Below, piece after piece: positions 61,963-64,000 of a DNA stretch of 64,000 nt. This stretch comes from Achromobacter sp. UMC71 (lineage in GTDB: Bacteria; Pseudomonadota; Gammaproteobacteria; Burkholderiales; Burkholderiaceae_B), in contig NZ_LZZT01000006.1 in assembly GCF_014170305.1 (NCBI RefSeq), positions 62,001-126,000 on the forward strand, in the 5' to 3' direction. The notes under the pieces are model-generated. The model saw only the letters and a program-made list of their open reading frames with translations, was not told the DNA's origin and made no database searches. How positions within the stretch are numbered: the first letter of the stretch is position 1; the number at the start of each line of letters is the position of its first letter. The position numbers and the translations under genes were made by a program.

Positions 61963-62087
61963 GGTTTTCGGAAGGGGACGGTCGGCTGGCGAGCCGGCAT
62001 GGGCTGAAAGGGAAGACGGGGGTTAGTGTCTCGGCGCGCGCCATTCTTGAGAATTGATATATCTGCAAAAAGTCATTACGCTTTGGT

Positions 62088-63002
62088 ATGACTTTCGATC
62101 TTCAGCATCTCGCGGCATTCAATGCCATCGCGTCGGCCGGAAGCCTGGGCCGGGCCGCGGACCAGCTCAACGTGACGCAGCCCGCGCTGAGCCGCATCGT
62201 GCGGCGCCTGGAAGAACAGGTCGGCGCGCCGCTATTCGAGCGTCACTCCAAAGGCATGCAGCTGACCGATATCGGACTGGCCTTGCTTCCGCACGCGCGG
62301 TTGCTGCAACGCGAGGCCCAGGCCGCGAAAGAAGAAATCCACGCCATGCTGGGCCTGGCCAAGGGCACCATCCGCGTTGGTGCGGTGGGCAGCATTGCCT
62401 GCCTGCTGCTGCCGCTTGCCATCGACCGCGCCTGCCGGAAGTGGCCGAACCTGCGGGTGGAGGTGATCGAAGGCGTGTGGGACCGCCTGGCCGGGGCGCT
62501 GATATCGCGCGAGATCGATCTGGCGCTGGGCGTGCTGGGCGAAGACAGCGACGACATCGTGGCCGTGCCCGATTGCCGCTGGGAAGACGTCAGCCATGTT
62601 GTGGCTGGCGTGAACCACCCGCTGCGCACGCGTGGCGCGCTGACGCTGGCCGACACGCTGGATCACAAATGGGCCATCCTGCCCAAGGGCACCGGGCCCT
62701 TCAATCACATGACGAGGGTCTTCTCCGGCCATGGGCTGCCGTTGCCGAATGTCGTGGTCGAAACACGCTCGATCACGGTACTCAAGAGTCTGATCGCGCA
62801 CTCGGACTTTCTGGGGTGGATGCCCGAGCCGATGTTCGACGCGGAACGGCGTGCCGGCTTGATCGGCAGACTGGATATCCCCGGCACCGCCGACACGCGC
62901 ACGCTTACGGCGTTTCGGCGCAGCCAGGGTTTGCTGCCCGGGCCGGCGGTGAAGCTGCTGGACGAACTGCGGGTGCTGACGGCCAGGCCGTTGCAGGAAT
63001 AG
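62088..63002 (+). CDS. LysR-family regulator of the aromatic operon
   Basis: 304 residues. The winged helix (LQHLAAFNAIASAGSLGRAA, then LNVTQPALSRIVRRLEEQVG) and a LysR substrate-binding domain are present. It resembles PcaQ/GbpR-type regulators by length and layout. It is divergent from mdlC with a 125-bp gap that includes an AT-rich stretch (62051-62075), so it most likely activates the operon in response to an aromatic intermediate. Confidence 0.93.
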   Translation: MTFDLQHLAAFNAIASAGSLGRAADQLNVTQPALSRIVRRLEEQVGAPLFERHSKGMQLTDIGLALLPHARLLQREAQAAKEEIHAMLGLAKGTIRVGAVGSIACLLLPLAIDRACRKWPNLRVEVIEGVWDRLAGALISREIDLALGVLGEDSDDIVAVPDCRWEDVSHVVAGVNHPLRTRGALTLADTLDHKWAILPKGTGPFNHMTRVFSGHGLPLPNVVVETRSITVLKSLIAHSDFLGWMPEPMFDAERRAGLIGRLDIPGTADTRTLTAFRRSQGLLPGPAVKLLDELRVLTARPLQE

Positions 63003-63020
63003 CCGGCAGGGCTTTGCGCG

Positions 63021-64000
63021 CTACTTCCCGATGCAGAAACTCGAGAAGATCTCCCCTAGCAGATCATCGCTGGTGAACTTGCCGGTGATGCTCGACAGGC
63101 TGTCATGCGCCAGCCGCAATTCCTCGGCGAACAGGTCCAGCACGCGATCATCCTGTTCCGCGTGTTCCGCGGCCAGCTCCAGGTGTTCGGCGGCGTCCTG
63201 CAGCGCGTGCAGGTGACGTTCGCGGGCCAGCCAGGGGGATTCGGCGCCGGGGTTCCAGCCGGCGATCTGCAGCAGCTCGGCCCGCAACGCGTCCAGGCCG
63301 GCGCCGCGTTTGGCGGAGATGCCGAGTTCGCCGGGGCCGGCGGTAAAGGCCGTCGATAACAGGTCGACCTTGTTGAAAACCTTCAGGACCGGCGTGCGCG
63401 GCGGCAGGCGCGCGGTGATCTGCGCGTCGAGCTCGTCGCCGGGGGCGGTGGCGTCCTGCAGGTGCAGGATGACGTCGGCGCGTTCGATTTCCTGCCACGT
63501 GCGGGCGATGCCAATGCTTTCGACGGTGTCGTCCGTTTCGCGCAGGCCGGCGGTGTCGACGATGTGCAGCGGCACGCCGTCGATATGGATCTGCTGCACC
63601 ACTTTGTCGCGCGTGGTGCCGGCAATGGGCGTGACGATGGCGATGTCGTCACCGGCCAGGGCGTTGAGCAGGCTGGACTTGCCGACGTTGGGCTGGCCCG
63701 CCAGCACGACGTGCAGGCCTTCGCGCAGGATGACGCCCTGGCGCGCCTGGGCAATGAGGCGGTTCAGGTCTGCCGCCAGCTTTTCCAGCGTGGGACGGGC
63801 TTGGTATTTCTCAAGGAAGTCGATTTCCTCTTCGGGAAAATCGAGCGTGGCTTCGACCAGCATACGCAGGTGGATGATGCGGTCGGACAGGTCATTGACA
63901 TGCGCCGAGAATTCACCGGACAGCGACGCCATGGCGCCGCGCGCGGCGGCTACCGAGGAGGCTTCGATCAGATCGGCGACGGCTTCGGCCTGGGCCAGAT
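63021..64000 (-). CDS. mnmE: tRNA modification GTPase MnmE (5' end outside the window)
   Basis: C-terminal three quarters of the gene; the reading frame continues to the right edge with [15 protein letters not shown], so 63932 is not the start. The G domain has [16 protein letters not shown] and [10 protein letters not shown], and the protein ends in the catalytic CIGK motif. With MnmG it forms cmnm5U34 in tRNA. In most bacteria it lies next to mnmG; here 23.6 kb separates them. yidC, rnpA, rpmH and dnaA are expected beyond the edge. Confidence 0.97.
   Translation of the reverse strand, partial: LAQAEAVADLIEASSVAAARGAMASLSGEFSAHVNDLSDRIIHLRMLVEATLDFPEEEIDFLEKYQARPTLEKLAADLNRLIAQARQGVILREGLHVVLAGQPNVGKSSLLNALAGDDIAIVTPIAGTTRDKVVQQIHIDGVPLHIVDTAGLRETDDTVESIGIARTWQEIERADVILHLQDATAPGDELDAQITARLPPRTPVLKVFNKVDLLSTAFTAGPGELGISAKRGAGLDALRAELLQIAGWNPGAESPWLARERHLHALQDAAEHLELAAEHAEQDDRVLDLFAEELRLAHDSLSSITGKFTSDDLLGEIFSSFCIGK

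Overview
The window is high-GC bacterial chromosome from a betaproteobacterium of the family Alcaligenaceae, most like Bordetella or Achromobacter. The reasons are the tRNA-tuf-secE-nusG-rplKAJL-rpoBC block, the mnmG-rsmG-parA-parB group next to perfect parS sites, and a tripartite tricarboxylate transporter with its own two-component system (the Bordetella bctDE-bctCBA arrangement). I see no transposase, integrase, CRISPR array or rRNA gene.

Layout. 0-4 kb: a CHASE2 sensor kinase cut by the left edge, a PEGA protein with a kinase-like fragment, and a small lipoprotein. 4-18 kb (minus strand): rpoC, rpoB, rplL, rplJ, rplA, rplK, nusG, secE, tRNA-Trp, tuf, tRNA-Thr, tRNA-Gly, tRNA-Tyr, with a strong promoter in front of tRNA-Tyr. 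18-27.6 kb: two divergent groups, iron alcohol dehydrogenase / aldehyde dehydrogenase / glutamine-synthetase-like ligase / inositol-phosphatase-like enzyme on one side and an aminoethylphosphonate-type ABC importer plus DeoR regulator on the other; the importer's binding protein is frameshifted. 27.6-33.2 kb: a sulfur cluster (thiol dioxygenase, C-S lyase, four-domain rhodanese, orphan Bug binding protein) with a divergent LysR regulator. 33.2-39.4 kb: asparaginase, parB, a GNAT acetyltransferase, parA, rsmG, mnmG.

39.4-41.86 kb is 2.5 kb without genes and holds six strong parS sites, several degenerate ones and a loose cluster of DnaA boxes. 41.9-50.1 kb: cold-shock protein, AbrB-type membrane protein, aminotransferase, and the bctA-B-C / sensor / regulator block. 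50.13-50.62 kb is a second intergenic region with a 24% GC stretch and two perfect DnaA boxes in an exact 16-bp inverted repeat. Hand-counted GC skew changes sign here (C-rich plus strand to the left, G-rich to the right), so I propose it as the replication origin, about 10 kb from the parS centromere. dnaA is probably just past the right edge, beyond mnmE, judging from the usual rpmH-rnpA-yidC-mnmE order.

50.6-63 kb: a ClC channel, then a nine-gene minus-strand operon that reads as one aromatic pathway: benzoylformate decarboxylase, aldehyde dehydrogenase, 4-hydroxybenzoate hydroxylase, an aromatic-acid transporter, a ketopantoate-reductase-family enzyme, pcaB, pcaC, pcaH, pcaG, with a divergent LysR gene. 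The ketopantoate-reductase homologue may be a D-mandelate dehydrogenase, which would make the operon a 4-hydroxymandelate-to-enol-lactone route. mnmE is cut by the right edge.
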